64,000 nucleotides of DNA from positions 1 through 64,000 of the forward strand of contig JBFXFK010000001.1 in NCBI GenBank assembly GCA_050179135.1, given 5' to 3'. This DNA is from UBA4064 sp050179135 (GTDB lineage Bacteria; Desulfobacterota; Desulfobacteria; Desulfobacterales; Desulfatirhabdiaceae). A model generated the notes under the pieces. That model saw only the letters and a program-made list of their open reading frames with translations. It had not been told where the DNA came from and searched no databases. The translations under genes were made by a program, and so were the position numbers. Below are positions 24,223 to 32,115 of this stretch, piece after piece (position 1 is the first letter of the stretch; each line of letters opens with the position of its first letter).

Positions 24223-25407
24223 ATGCGCGTGCTGCACGTCGGCAAATTTTATCCGCCAGTTGCGGGTGGAATCGAAAATTTTCTGGGAGATTTGCTGCCG
24301 GCCCTTGAGAAAATGGGGGTTTCGGCCGCGGCGCTGGTTCATGATGACCCGAACGGGGGGGCAACTCCGGACACCGGCCTTCCCCGGATTTATCGGGCCC
24401 CGTGCAGCGGAACCCTGCTGTATGCACCGGTAAGCCCGATGTTTCCAAAGATCATGGCGCATGCGATCCGGGAATTCCGACCGGATATCCTGCATCTGCA
24501 TGTTCCCAATACATCGGCCTTTTGGGCGCTGGTGCTGCCGGTGGCCAGAAAAATACCCTGGGTGATCCACTGGCATGCCGATGTGGTATCGTCACAAATC
24601 GATCGCCGAATGGCCCTGGCCTATCAGATATACCGCCCGGTGGAGCAGCTTTTTTTGCAGCATGCCACACGCATCATCACCACATCCCGGGCCTATCTGG
24701 ACAGCAGCCCCACATTGGCGCGGTTTCGGAACAAATGCCGGGTGGCGCCTCTGGGGCTGGATCATCATCGGGTGGATGTCCCCACAGCAGAAGACCGGCA
24801 ATGGGCCGATCAGGTCTGGGGCCGGACCGGTCACCGGATTCTGGTGGTCGGCAGGCTGACCTACTACAAGGGGCATGATGTCGTGCTGAACGCCATGTCA
24901 GAATTGCCGGAGGCCCGACTGGTGGTGGTGGGGGATGGCGAGCGGGAAACCAGCCTGCGCCTTCAGATTGCGGCCAATGGTCTGGATGACCGTGTCCGGT
25001 TGACCGGTCTTCTGCCGGAACACCGGTTGCATGCCCTGATGGCAACCTGCGACCTCCTGTGCCTGCCCTCGATCGAGCGGACAGAGGCATTCGGTCTGGT
25101 GCTTCTGGAAGCCATGCGTTTTGCAAAGCCGGTTGTGGCCAGCGATATTCCGGGTTCGGGTGTGGGCTGGGTGGTGGATCACGGGGTAACCGGGCTCCTG
25201 GTCAGACCGGGACATGCCGGTGATCTGGCTGCAGCCCTGCACACGGTTCTGGACAGTCCGGCTGTAAAATTGCAAATGGGACAGGCAGCCCTTGACCGGT
25301 TTTATGCGCATTTTCAGATCGATCCGGTTGCATCGCAGATTGTTCTTGCGTATAAAGGGGTCAGGGAACAGGGGTCAGGCCGTCCACGATGTCCACTTTG
25401 TCCATGA
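24223..25407 (+). CDS. Glycosyltransferase family 4
   Basis: A 394-residue GT-B retaining glycosyltransferase: N-terminal acceptor domain starting MRVLHVGKFYPPVAGGIENF and C-terminal nucleotide-sugar domain with VVGRLTYYKGHDV, VVVGDGERE and the E-x7-E region ERTEAFGLVLLEAMRFAKPV. It would add a hexose to a lipid- or protein-linked glycan at the cytoplasmic face. The last 15 or so residues (GSGRPRCPLCP) are encoded by a period-9 array, so the natural C-terminus may have been altered. It opens the glycosylation block between gspK and gspL. Confidence 0.88.
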   Translation: MRVLHVGKFYPPVAGGIENFLGDLLPALEKMGVSAAALVHDDPNGGATPDTGLPRIYRAPCSGTLLYAPVSPMFPKIMAHAIREFRPDILHLHVPNTSAFWALVLPVARKIPWVIHWHADVVSSQIDRRMALAYQIYRPVEQLFLQHATRIITTSRAYLDSSPTLARFRNKCRVAPLGLDHHRVDVPTAEDRQWADQVWGRTGHRILVVGRLTYYKGHDVVLNAMSELPEARLVVVGDGERETSLRLQIAANGLDDRVRLTGLLPEHRLHALMATCDLLCLPSIERTEAFGLVLLEAMRFAKPVVASDIPGSGVGWVVDHGVTGLLVRPGHAGDLAAALHTVLDSPAVKLQMGQAALDRFYAHFQIDPVASQIVLAYKGVREQGSGRPRCPLCP

Positions 25408-25436
25408 CGACCACTACGTCCACCATGTCAAACAGG
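25379..25436. repeat. Period-9 array (GTCCACNAT type)
   Basis: About six degenerate units of the ATGTCCACT / ACGTCCACC type covering the end of the GT4 gene and the following spacer. Confidence 0.75.
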
Positions 25437-25487
25437 CTCTAACAGACCCCGGCTACCAGATTGTGCAGGACCATCAACCCAAAAAAT

Positions 25488-26198
25488 ATGTCAAAACCAA
25501 CCCCAAAAATAGCGGTAATCATACCCGCCCTCGATGAGGCAGACACCATTGCCCGGGTAATAACGGGCATTCGGGACAACACCCGCGCCAAAATTGTGGT
25601 CATCGATGATGCCAGCACAGATGACACCATTCAGCAGGCCAGACGCGCCGGCGCCACGGTGCTGCCCCTGACCGTCCGGCTGGGGGCATGGGGCGCCATT
25701 CGAACCGGAATGCGGTATGTTGTCCAGCACAATCATGTGGATATCGTGGTGACCATGGATGCCGATGGCCAGCATGATCCGGCGTTTATTCCGCATCTCA
25801 TCGATCCGGTATTGACGGATCAGGCGGATATGGTTATTGGTTCCTGTGTTTCGCGTGGCAGCATTTTCCGAAAAATAACCTGGGCGTTTTTTCGACGCTT
25901 CAACGGCTTTGACCTGATGGACCTGACATCCGGGTACCGGGCATACAGCCGGGGAACCCTCGATGCCGTCATGAGTCTCGATACGGCCCTTTTGGATTAT
26001 CAGGATATCGGGGTCCTGCTGGCGCTGCGCAAGGCAGGTCTGCGGATTCTGGAAGTTCCGGTCGGTATGCGCCCCCGGATAAAGGGACATTCCCGGGTGT
26101 TTCATACCTGGTGGGATGTGTTCATCTATCTGACGGTCACAACCATTTTATGTGTATCCAAAGTCAAAATTCCAAAATTGTCCCTCAACCGGCGATAA
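25488..26198 (+). CDS. Glycosyltransferase family 2, polyprenyl-phosphate sugar synthase type
   Basis: A 236-residue GT-A enzyme with VVIDDASTDDT, TMDADGQHDP (DXD) and SGYRAYSRG, resembling dolichyl-phosphate mannose/glucose synthases. It would charge a polyprenyl-phosphate with a sugar. The ATG at 25488 is preferred to an upstream TTG. The downstream DUF2304 membrane protein is a common partner of such enzymes, and the TMTC-like protein after it could use the lipid-linked sugar. That three-step link is inference. Confidence 0.88.
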   Translation: MSKPTPKIAVIIPALDEADTIARVITGIRDNTRAKIVVIDDASTDDTIQQARRAGATVLPLTVRLGAWGAIRTGMRYVVQHNHVDIVVTMDADGQHDPAFIPHLIDPVLTDQADMVIGSCVSRGSIFRKITWAFFRRFNGFDLMDLTSGYRAYSRGTLDAVMSLDTALLDYQDIGVLLALRKAGLRILEVPVGMRPRIKGHSRVFHTWWDVFIYLTVTTILCVSKVKIPKLSLNRR

Positions 26199-26220
26199 TG
26201 AACCGAAGGCCGGACGGCAA

Positions 26221-27072
26221 ATGGAGACGCAACTGATGCAGACGAAAAATCAGGGGATGTTTCAAATGGACCGGGCCATGAGAAAGGAAGTTCTCGATCT
26301 CATCGACGAGCGCATCGAACAGGCTCAGGTTTTCCGGACCGACATTGTTCAAATGAAAACCATGATGCATGAGATCATCGGTATTCAGAAACATACCGAC
26401 GCCCGAATGGACCGGCTGTCCGAAACCATGCAGTCACTGACCGAGGCCCAGAACCGGACTGAAATCAGTATTAAAGAACTGGCCGATGCCCAGAACCGGA
26501 CCGACGCCCGAATGGAACGGCTGTCCGAAACCATGCAGTCACTGGCCGATGCCCAGAACCGGACCGACGCCAGCCTAAAAAAACTGGCCGATGCCCAGAA
26601 CCGGACCGACGCCAGCCTGAAAAAACTGGCCGATGCCCAGAACCGGACCGAAATAACGGTCGCCAATCTGGTCAAAAAGGTGGATAACCTGGGAACCGAA
26701 ATGGGCGGGCTGTCCAGCAGCGTGGGTTATGCCATGGAAAATGAAGCCTACCGCAAACTGCCGATGCATCTGAAAGAACGATACGGCATCGAGATCCGGG
26801 ATCGGATGATCCGCCTGCTTCTGGATGGCGACGAGATCAATTTTTTCGCCCATGCCAAAAAGGATGGAGAGGATGTCGTGGTGGTGGGAGAAGCGGAACT
26901 CAAATTTTCCAGCGTCGGAAAGATGAAAAATCTGAAAAATCATGTATCTGTTGTTCAAAAACATTATTCCCAGCCGATCGTTCCCATGATCATCACCCAT
27001 TTGGCCATGCCCGCGGCACTGGCGGCAGCCAAAAAGAAAGGGGTTATCGTCATTCAAAGTTTTGAATGGTAA
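26221..27072 (+). CDS. Coiled-coil protein with PD-(D/E)XK nuclease-like C-terminus
   Basis: About 283 residues. Residues 60-150 are tandem 14-residue coiled-coil units (core ADAQNRTDASLKKL, 42 bp each at DNA level). The C-terminal 110 residues contain DEINFFAH and VVGEAELKF, which could be the D...E-x-K core of a restriction-nuclease-like fold as in DUF3782-type proteins. The ATG at 26221 has GAAGG upstream and is favoured over an upstream non-ATG start overlapping the previous gene. Related genes, all damaged or gapped, lie at 39187, 42886 and 43602. No function is established; the location inside a glycosylation block is probably insertional. Confidence 0.65.
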   Translation: METQLMQTKNQGMFQMDRAMRKEVLDLIDERIEQAQVFRTDIVQMKTMMHEIIGIQKHTDARMDRLSETMQSLTEAQNRTEISIKELADAQNRTDARMERLSETMQSLADAQNRTDASLKKLADAQNRTDASLKKLADAQNRTEITVANLVKKVDNLGTEMGGLSSSVGYAMENEAYRKLPMHLKERYGIEIRDRMIRLLLDGDEINFFAHAKKDGEDVVVVGEAELKFSSVGKMKNLKNHVSVVQKHYSQPIVPMIITHLAMPAALAAAKKKGVIVIQSFEW

Positions 27073-27075
27073 CAC

Positions 27076-27528
27076 ATGAAATCCATCACACCTTTTTTAT
27101 CGCCGGCGCAACTGACTTCCCTGGTAATCGGCATCTCGATCGGGTGCATCATCCTGACACTGGTCCGAAAAAACCATCTGCTGATCGGCAATTCGGTCTG
27201 GTGGCTGATACTGGCCGGGGCCAGCATTGTTCTGGGGGCTTACAGCAGGCTGATCGATATCATCGGCCGGTTTTTGGGCATCCATTATCCGCCCATCCTT
27301 CTGGTCATTCTGGCAACCGGTGTCATTCTCATCAAAATGCTCAACATGGATTTGAAACAGTCCGAGCAGGAAAGAAAGATTCGGCGGCTGGCGGAAAAAC
27401 TGGCGATTCTGGAAGGGGAACGCTATCCGGAACCTCTTCCCCGGATCGGGGAATATCCGGATGGGGATAATATGCCCAATCCGGATATTGTCTCTTCCAA
27501 TAGTACGGAACACCCCACGATAACATGA
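27076..27528 (+). CDS. DUF2304-type membrane protein
   Basis: A 150-residue protein with three N-terminal hydrophobic helices (about 12-29, 38-57, 72-88), a short coiled segment (about 92-113) and a polar tail. Size, topology and position after a polyprenyl-phosphate GT2 match DUF2304 proteins. Its stop overlaps the next start (ATGA), so the two membrane proteins are co-translated. Confidence 0.75.
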   Translation: MKSITPFLSPAQLTSLVIGISIGCIILTLVRKNHLLIGNSVWWLILAGASIVLGAYSRLIDIIGRFLGIHYPPILLVILATGVILIKMLNMDLKQSEQERKIRRLAEKLAILEGERYPEPLPRIGEYPDGDNMPNPDIVSSNSTEHPTIT

Positions 27529-29390
27529 AAAATTCCCGGAAAAAGGCAATAAACATGGCTGTCGACAGCAGCCGCACCATCGATCCGTCGGCCCCTGTCA
27601 CCCGGTCCCGCCTGGACGTCGGGTGGGTCGGCCCACTGATCCTGGTGACCCTGGTGGCCATTACCTATGGTCACACCCTGGATGTTCCGTTTTATCTGGA
27701 TGATTTTTCATCCATCGTGGAAAATCCGGTCATTTATCAGTGGGATGGCAGCCCGGGTCAGATATGGCGATATTCCGCCATGCGCATCATTGCCTATCTG
27801 TCCCTGGCGCTGAATTATCAGATGCACGCGTTTCAGGTAACCGGTTATCATGTCGTCAACATCCTGATTCATATTCTGGCCGGCATGGCGGTATTGGGGC
27901 TGTTAAAAGGACTGGTCCGGACACCGGTTACCAGCCGGATGTTTTCCGCATCCGAAAAGACCTGGATTCCGCTGGCCGCAGCCATCCTGTTTGTGCTGCA
28001 CCCGCTTCAGACTCAGGCCGTTACCTATATTGTACAGAGAATGGCGTCCCTGGCAGCCCTGTTTTATGTGCTATCCATGGCAGCCTATGTTCAGGCCCGG
28101 CTGTCGGATCACCAGCGCAATCGCGTCATCTGGATCATCGTGTGCATCCTGTCGGCCGGGTGCGGCATTCTGACAAAGCAGAATACGGCCACCCTGCCGT
28201 TCAGCATGATCGCGCTGGAATACGGGTTTTTTCAGACACCTCTCAAAAAACTGGGCCTTGTGGCCCTGGCAGGCGGTATCGCGATTCTGGCTGCGGGTCT
28301 GATTCTGGTCGGCGTATTTGACTACAACCCGTTTTCGCTTCAAAAAATGCTGGCAATGACCCGGGAAACCACGACAATATCGCGGGAATCCTATCTGGCA
28401 ACCCAGCTCTGGGTGTTGTTGCGGTATATCCGGTTGTTTTTCTGGCCAAACGATCTGCATATCGATTATGATTTCGCCCTGATTGACGGGATGTATAACG
28501 GTCAGGCCCTGATCGGCCTGGTCATTCATGCCGGAATTATCGGCCTGGGAATATGGCAGTTGAAAAAGCATCCGCTGCCGGCATTCGGGCTGCTGTTTTT
28601 TTATCTGGCCCATGCCGTGGAATCCAGTATTATTCCGATCCGGGATGTGGTATTTGAACATCGTACCTATCTGCCCAATCTGGGATTGATCATGGTCTGC
28701 ACGTGGTTCATCCTGTCGCAGTTGAAACGCTGGATACCGTTCAACGCCGCCGTTGCCATTTTTTTGGTGATGGCGTGCGGTCTGGGGACCGCGACCTGGC
28801 TGCGGAATCAGCAGTGGCGGGATCCCATTGCGCTGTGGGAAGACAACGTAAAAAAAGCGCCGGGGAACCTCCGGGGCTGGGACATTCTGGGAAAGCATTA
28901 CCTTCAGGCGGGTCAGCCGGAAAAGGCCCTGGCCGTCCTCAATCACGCAATGGATCAGAGCAATATCGGAAATGACCTGTCAAATGGATCGGCCAGCGTG
29001 GAAACGATTTTAAATATCGTGGTGGCGCACAAGCATCTCAAACGCTATGACCGCGGACTGGCCATAATCGATCAGGCCCTGCACCAGGACATGTCCCCCA
29101 TGAACCGCTCGAAATTTTATATCAACCGGGGCAATATCCTGTTCGAGCAGCAGCATTTCGATCAGGCAGAGGCCGCGTTTCGGGAGGCCATAAAAATCTA
29201 TCCGGCAGGCCTGACCGCGCGTATCAACCTGTCGGTCATTTTGGGATTTACCAACCGCATTGCCGAAGGCGAAGCCCTGTGCCATGAGGTGCTGGCCATC
29301 GATCCCGGCAATGATGCGGCCAAACGCAATCTGGCCCTGCTTCGGGATCTGAAAACAAAGCAGAATCGGCAGGAATCCGCCGGCCGGTAG
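27525..29390 (+). CDS. TMTC-like membrane protein with C-terminal TPR repeats
   Basis: A 621-residue polytopic protein with about ten membrane helices in residues 35-425, then three to four tetratricopeptide repeats (about 430-600). The luminal/periplasmic loop contains FYLDDFSSI, an acidic pair like the catalytic DD/DE of GT-C enzymes, and HPLQTQAVTYIVQR, typical of TMTC/protein O-mannosyltransferase-like proteins. It could transfer a lipid-linked sugar to an exported protein. That would fit its place between T2SS genes, but the substrate is unknown. Confidence 0.75.
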   Translation: MKNSRKKAINMAVDSSRTIDPSAPVTRSRLDVGWVGPLILVTLVAITYGHTLDVPFYLDDFSSIVENPVIYQWDGSPGQIWRYSAMRIIAYLSLALNYQMHAFQVTGYHVVNILIHILAGMAVLGLLKGLVRTPVTSRMFSASEKTWIPLAAAILFVLHPLQTQAVTYIVQRMASLAALFYVLSMAAYVQARLSDHQRNRVIWIIVCILSAGCGILTKQNTATLPFSMIALEYGFFQTPLKKLGLVALAGGIAILAAGLILVGVFDYNPFSLQKMLAMTRETTTISRESYLATQLWVLLRYIRLFFWPNDLHIDYDFALIDGMYNGQALIGLVIHAGIIGLGIWQLKKHPLPAFGLLFFYLAHAVESSIIPIRDVVFEHRTYLPNLGLIMVCTWFILSQLKRWIPFNAAVAIFLVMACGLGTATWLRNQQWRDPIALWEDNVKKAPGNLRGWDILGKHYLQAGQPEKALAVLNHAMDQSNIGNDLSNGSASVETILNIVVAHKHLKRYDRGLAIIDQALHQDMSPMNRSKFYINRGNILFEQQHFDQAEAAFREAIKIYPAGLTARINLSVILGFTNRIAEGEALCHEVLAIDPGNDAAKRNLALLRDLKTKQNRQESAGR

Positions 29391-29820
29391 CCGGTAGGTC
29401 AGGTTGGCCGGTAGTTTGGCCTACCTGACGCCGGACCGCAGGATGCCGTATTCATCCTTTTGCGGTTCGCTGTTGATTTTCAGCCGGTAGCCGGTAGGTC
29501 AGGATGTCGCGGCCCTATGCGACTTCCTGACAGCCGCCAGGCGGTGACGGGACGTTGGTGTTGATCCCATCAAAACCAACGTAACCGCTCATGATCAAGG
29601 GCTTGCTCACCCCCGGGCGAAAATGATATCTTTTTTAAAAGCCCCGTAGGGGCGACCTGTTTGTAGAAATAGATGCGGTTATTCCCATCAAGCTCCATTG
29701 AGCGGCCTGAAACCGGAATACACAGGTCGCCCCTACGGGGCTTGATGGAAATTTTTATGCGTCATTCTACAAACAGGACGCTCCTACGGAGCTTGATGTA
29801 TTTTCACCGTAACCAACACT
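29391..29820. repeat. Repeat-only spacer: REP-B, REP-A, REP-D and CCCCTACGGGG palindromes
   Basis: No gene. In order: REP-B (29386-29432), REP-A (29492-29532), a REP-D fragment (29587-29630, TCACCCCCGGG type), then an inverted pair built from GCCCCGTAGGGGCGACCTGTT (29641) and CAGGTCGCCCCTACGGGGC (29721-29742), plus a third copy at 29775-29800. The last group could fold into a large hairpin. Confidence 0.8.
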
Positions 29821-29976
29821 TAAAACTTAACAATTAAAACCTAACACTTAAAACNNNNNNNNNNNNNNNNNNNNNNNNNNNNNNNNNNNNNNNNNNNNNN
29901 NNNNNNNNNNNNNNNNNNNNNNNNNNNNNNNNNNNNNNNNNNNNNNNNNNNNNNTTAAAACCTAACACTTAAAACT
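29815..29976. repeat. TTAACAC/TTAAAAC heptamer array with a 100-N gap (29855-29954)
   Basis: The same 7-mer core stands on both sides of the gap, so the missing sequence is probably more of the array. Its length in the genome is unknown. It ends 10 bp before gspL. Confidence 0.85.
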
Positions 29977-29985
29977 AAAACACCT

Positions 29986-31338
29986 GTGTCAAAACAAATT
30001 CTGGGCATATATCTCGACAAAACCACGCTTCAGTACGCGTGCGCCGAAAAAAAAATCGTCTCCTGGCATCTCCAAAAGCCGGCCCAGGAACTGGAGCCGT
30101 TTGGAGAACTGCCTGATGGTGATGGGCCGGGACTCAGGGACTTTCTTAAAAAAATACCCGTTCAAAAAAAAAGGCAGCTCATTATTCTGTTACCCGGAAA
30201 CCTCTTTGTTGCCCGGGAGATACAGCTTCCGGCCATGGCCCTGGAAGAGGCCCTGACCGCGGTAAAAAACATGCTGGAACTGGTCTGTCATTTGCCCGTG
30301 GCCGAAATATTTCATGACATTCTGCTGTGCAGACTCCCGGATAAACGTATCAACGCCCTGATCATCTATGCGCCCAAACGGGACATATCGCCGGTGTTGG
30401 ACATTGTGCGCGAAACCGGTCATGAACGGTCTTTAAAAGCCGTTGCACCGGTCGCATTGGGTCTAAGCGTCTGGCTGAACCTGCAAAAGCAGCCCATGCC
30501 CATGGGGCTGGTGACCTCCGGCGATGAAATGGATATTTCCATTTTCACAACGAACGGCTGTCTGTATTCCGCATCGGTCAGTCTTCCTCACCCCGGCGGT
30601 GGGAACTCGATCGCCGCCATTTCCAGCCGGATGAAACTTTCAGTTGACCGGTTTTTCAGCCTGCACCCGGGAACCGGTCTTCAGACCCTGGTGGTCCAAC
30701 CCTGCCACGGTTTGAAATTGTTTCAGGACATCCCCGGCCCGTTCATGGCCGCGGCGCTGGCCTATGGTTTCAACCCCGGACAAAATATTTCCATTTCCGG
30801 CTCACCCACCCGGCTGCGCATTTTTCCCTGGTGGAAAACCTGGCTGATCATTGCGGTATTGACATCCCTTTGGCCGGTTTTCTGGACATGGAATACCACC
30901 CGGCGGATCGATGCCAACACGGCGGAAATCGCGCAGTTGAAAACCCGGAACCGCCAGCTTTCGGATGTCATCCGTCCCCTGGAAAAAAACCGGGATGCGG
31001 ACCAGGGCAAAAAACTGCTCATCGATGAACTGAACACCTTCATGAACACCCGGCCAAAGGTGTTTGCCTGGCTGAACGGCATTGCCGACAAGGTGCCCGA
31101 GGGCACCTGGTTTTCCCGGTGTACGCTGACCGGACAGGACCTGGTGGTTCAGGGGCAAAGCAAGGATGCCATCCGGGTTTTGGAGGCGTTGCGCGGCCTG
31201 GATGTTGTCGAGCAGGTCAAACTGATGGGCACGGTCACCAAAGGACCAGATGGCATGGAACTGTTTACCATGAATATTCGGATGCATGAAACCGTCCCGC
31301 CTGCCGCGGACAATCCAAAACCGGCGGAAAAAGAATGA
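29986..31338 (+). CDS. gspL: T2SS assembly platform protein GspL (PilM/PilN-like)
   Basis: A 450-residue protein. An actin-like cytoplasmic domain (about 1-265, MSKQILGIYLDKTTLQ, LPGNLFVAREIQLPA) precedes one membrane helix (about 285-302) and a PilN-like coiled-coil and ferredoxin-like periplasmic domain. This is the GspL arrangement that links GspE to the inner membrane. The start is GTG without a visible ribosome site because the heptamer array reaches to within 10 bp. The stop overlaps gspM (ATGA). Confidence 0.85.
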   Translation: MSKQILGIYLDKTTLQYACAEKKIVSWHLQKPAQELEPFGELPDGDGPGLRDFLKKIPVQKKRQLIILLPGNLFVAREIQLPAMALEEALTAVKNMLELVCHLPVAEIFHDILLCRLPDKRINALIIYAPKRDISPVLDIVRETGHERSLKAVAPVALGLSVWLNLQKQPMPMGLVTSGDEMDISIFTTNGCLYSASVSLPHPGGGNSIAAISSRMKLSVDRFFSLHPGTGLQTLVVQPCHGLKLFQDIPGPFMAAALAYGFNPGQNISISGSPTRLRIFPWWKTWLIIAVLTSLWPVFWTWNTTRRIDANTAEIAQLKTRNRQLSDVIRPLEKNRDADQGKKLLIDELNTFMNTRPKVFAWLNGIADKVPEGTWFSRCTLTGQDLVVQGQSKDAIRVLEALRGLDVVEQVKLMGTVTKGPDGMELFTMNIRMHETVPPAADNPKPAEKE

Positions 31339-31898
31339 ACCTCAGCCAGCGCCATCGCCGCCACTTTCTGGCTGCCGCGTTTCTGGCGGTCTGTCTGCTG
31401 TCCTGGTGGGCCCAGGTGTTTGACCCGCTTCAGGAAAAAATCCAGGAGCAACAGGATGATATGGCCCGGCAGAAAAAGGATTACCGACAGCTTTTGTTTC
31501 AACAGGAGCAGTTGGCCCCGTATCAGCACCCGGACCCGTCTTTGGATGAAGACCTTGCCCGGCTGACCGGTCAACTGGTCCTGGGAAAGCAGTTGGAGGA
31601 ATTGAATCCCGGAATCCAGACCGTGATCCAGGAACTGGTGGAAAAAAACGGCATGACCTTCAAATCCTACAAGGATCTGCCGTCTGTTGTCTGGAAACGC
31701 CATCTGGTGGTCAGAACAGAACTGCAACTGGAGGCCGGGCTTGAAAATCTGGCCAATTTTCTGCAGGCTCTGGAGGACATGCCGCGCATGGTTCGCATCG
31801 AAAAATTGACGGTCACATCCCGGCGCGCCAAAGAGGTCAATCTGCTGGTGTTAATCCAGTTGGGGGCATTATACATAGAGGAAACATTCCGGCCATGA
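31335..31898 (+). CDS. gspM: T2SS protein GspM (PilO-like)
   Basis: A 187-residue protein with one N-terminal membrane helix (about 9-25), a coiled coil (30-60) and a small alpha/beta periplasmic domain, directly coupled to gspL. This is the GspM/PilO pattern. Sequence conservation is low in this family, so context carries much of the call. Confidence 0.8.
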   Translation: MNLSQRHRRHFLAAAFLAVCLLSWWAQVFDPLQEKIQEQQDDMARQKKDYRQLLFQQEQLAPYQHPDPSLDEDLARLTGQLVLGKQLEELNPGIQTVIQELVEKNGMTFKSYKDLPSVVWKRHLVVRTELQLEAGLENLANFLQALEDMPRMVRIEKLTVTSRRAKEVNLLVLIQLGALYIEETFRP

Positions 31899-31904
31899 TG
31901 CGTA

Positions 31905-32035
31905 GCCGCCCCCCGGAGTGTCAAAATAAAATTTTGACATCGGCACTGTGATTATGATCGGGATGGTAGAGACAAGGCATGCCAAGTCTCCACGTTTCCA
32001 ACGTCCATAATGTCCGTAATGTCCAAAACGTCCAG
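31905..32035. repeat. Spacer with TGTCAAAAT palindrome, GTAGAGAC hairpin remnant and period-9 array
   Basis: The perfect palindrome TGTCAAAAT-AAA-ATTTTGACA is at 31919-31939. A degenerate GTAGAGAC...GTCTCCAC hairpin is at 31965-31993. A GTCCATAAT-type period-9 array runs from 31995 to 32035. Confidence 0.8.
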
Positions 32036-32115
32036 TAACTGCTGGACAGGGGGCAACCCGTGCACCCGTTTCACCCAAAGATATCAATTTTTGAACAGAC
32101 AGAGGCAACCCGCTC

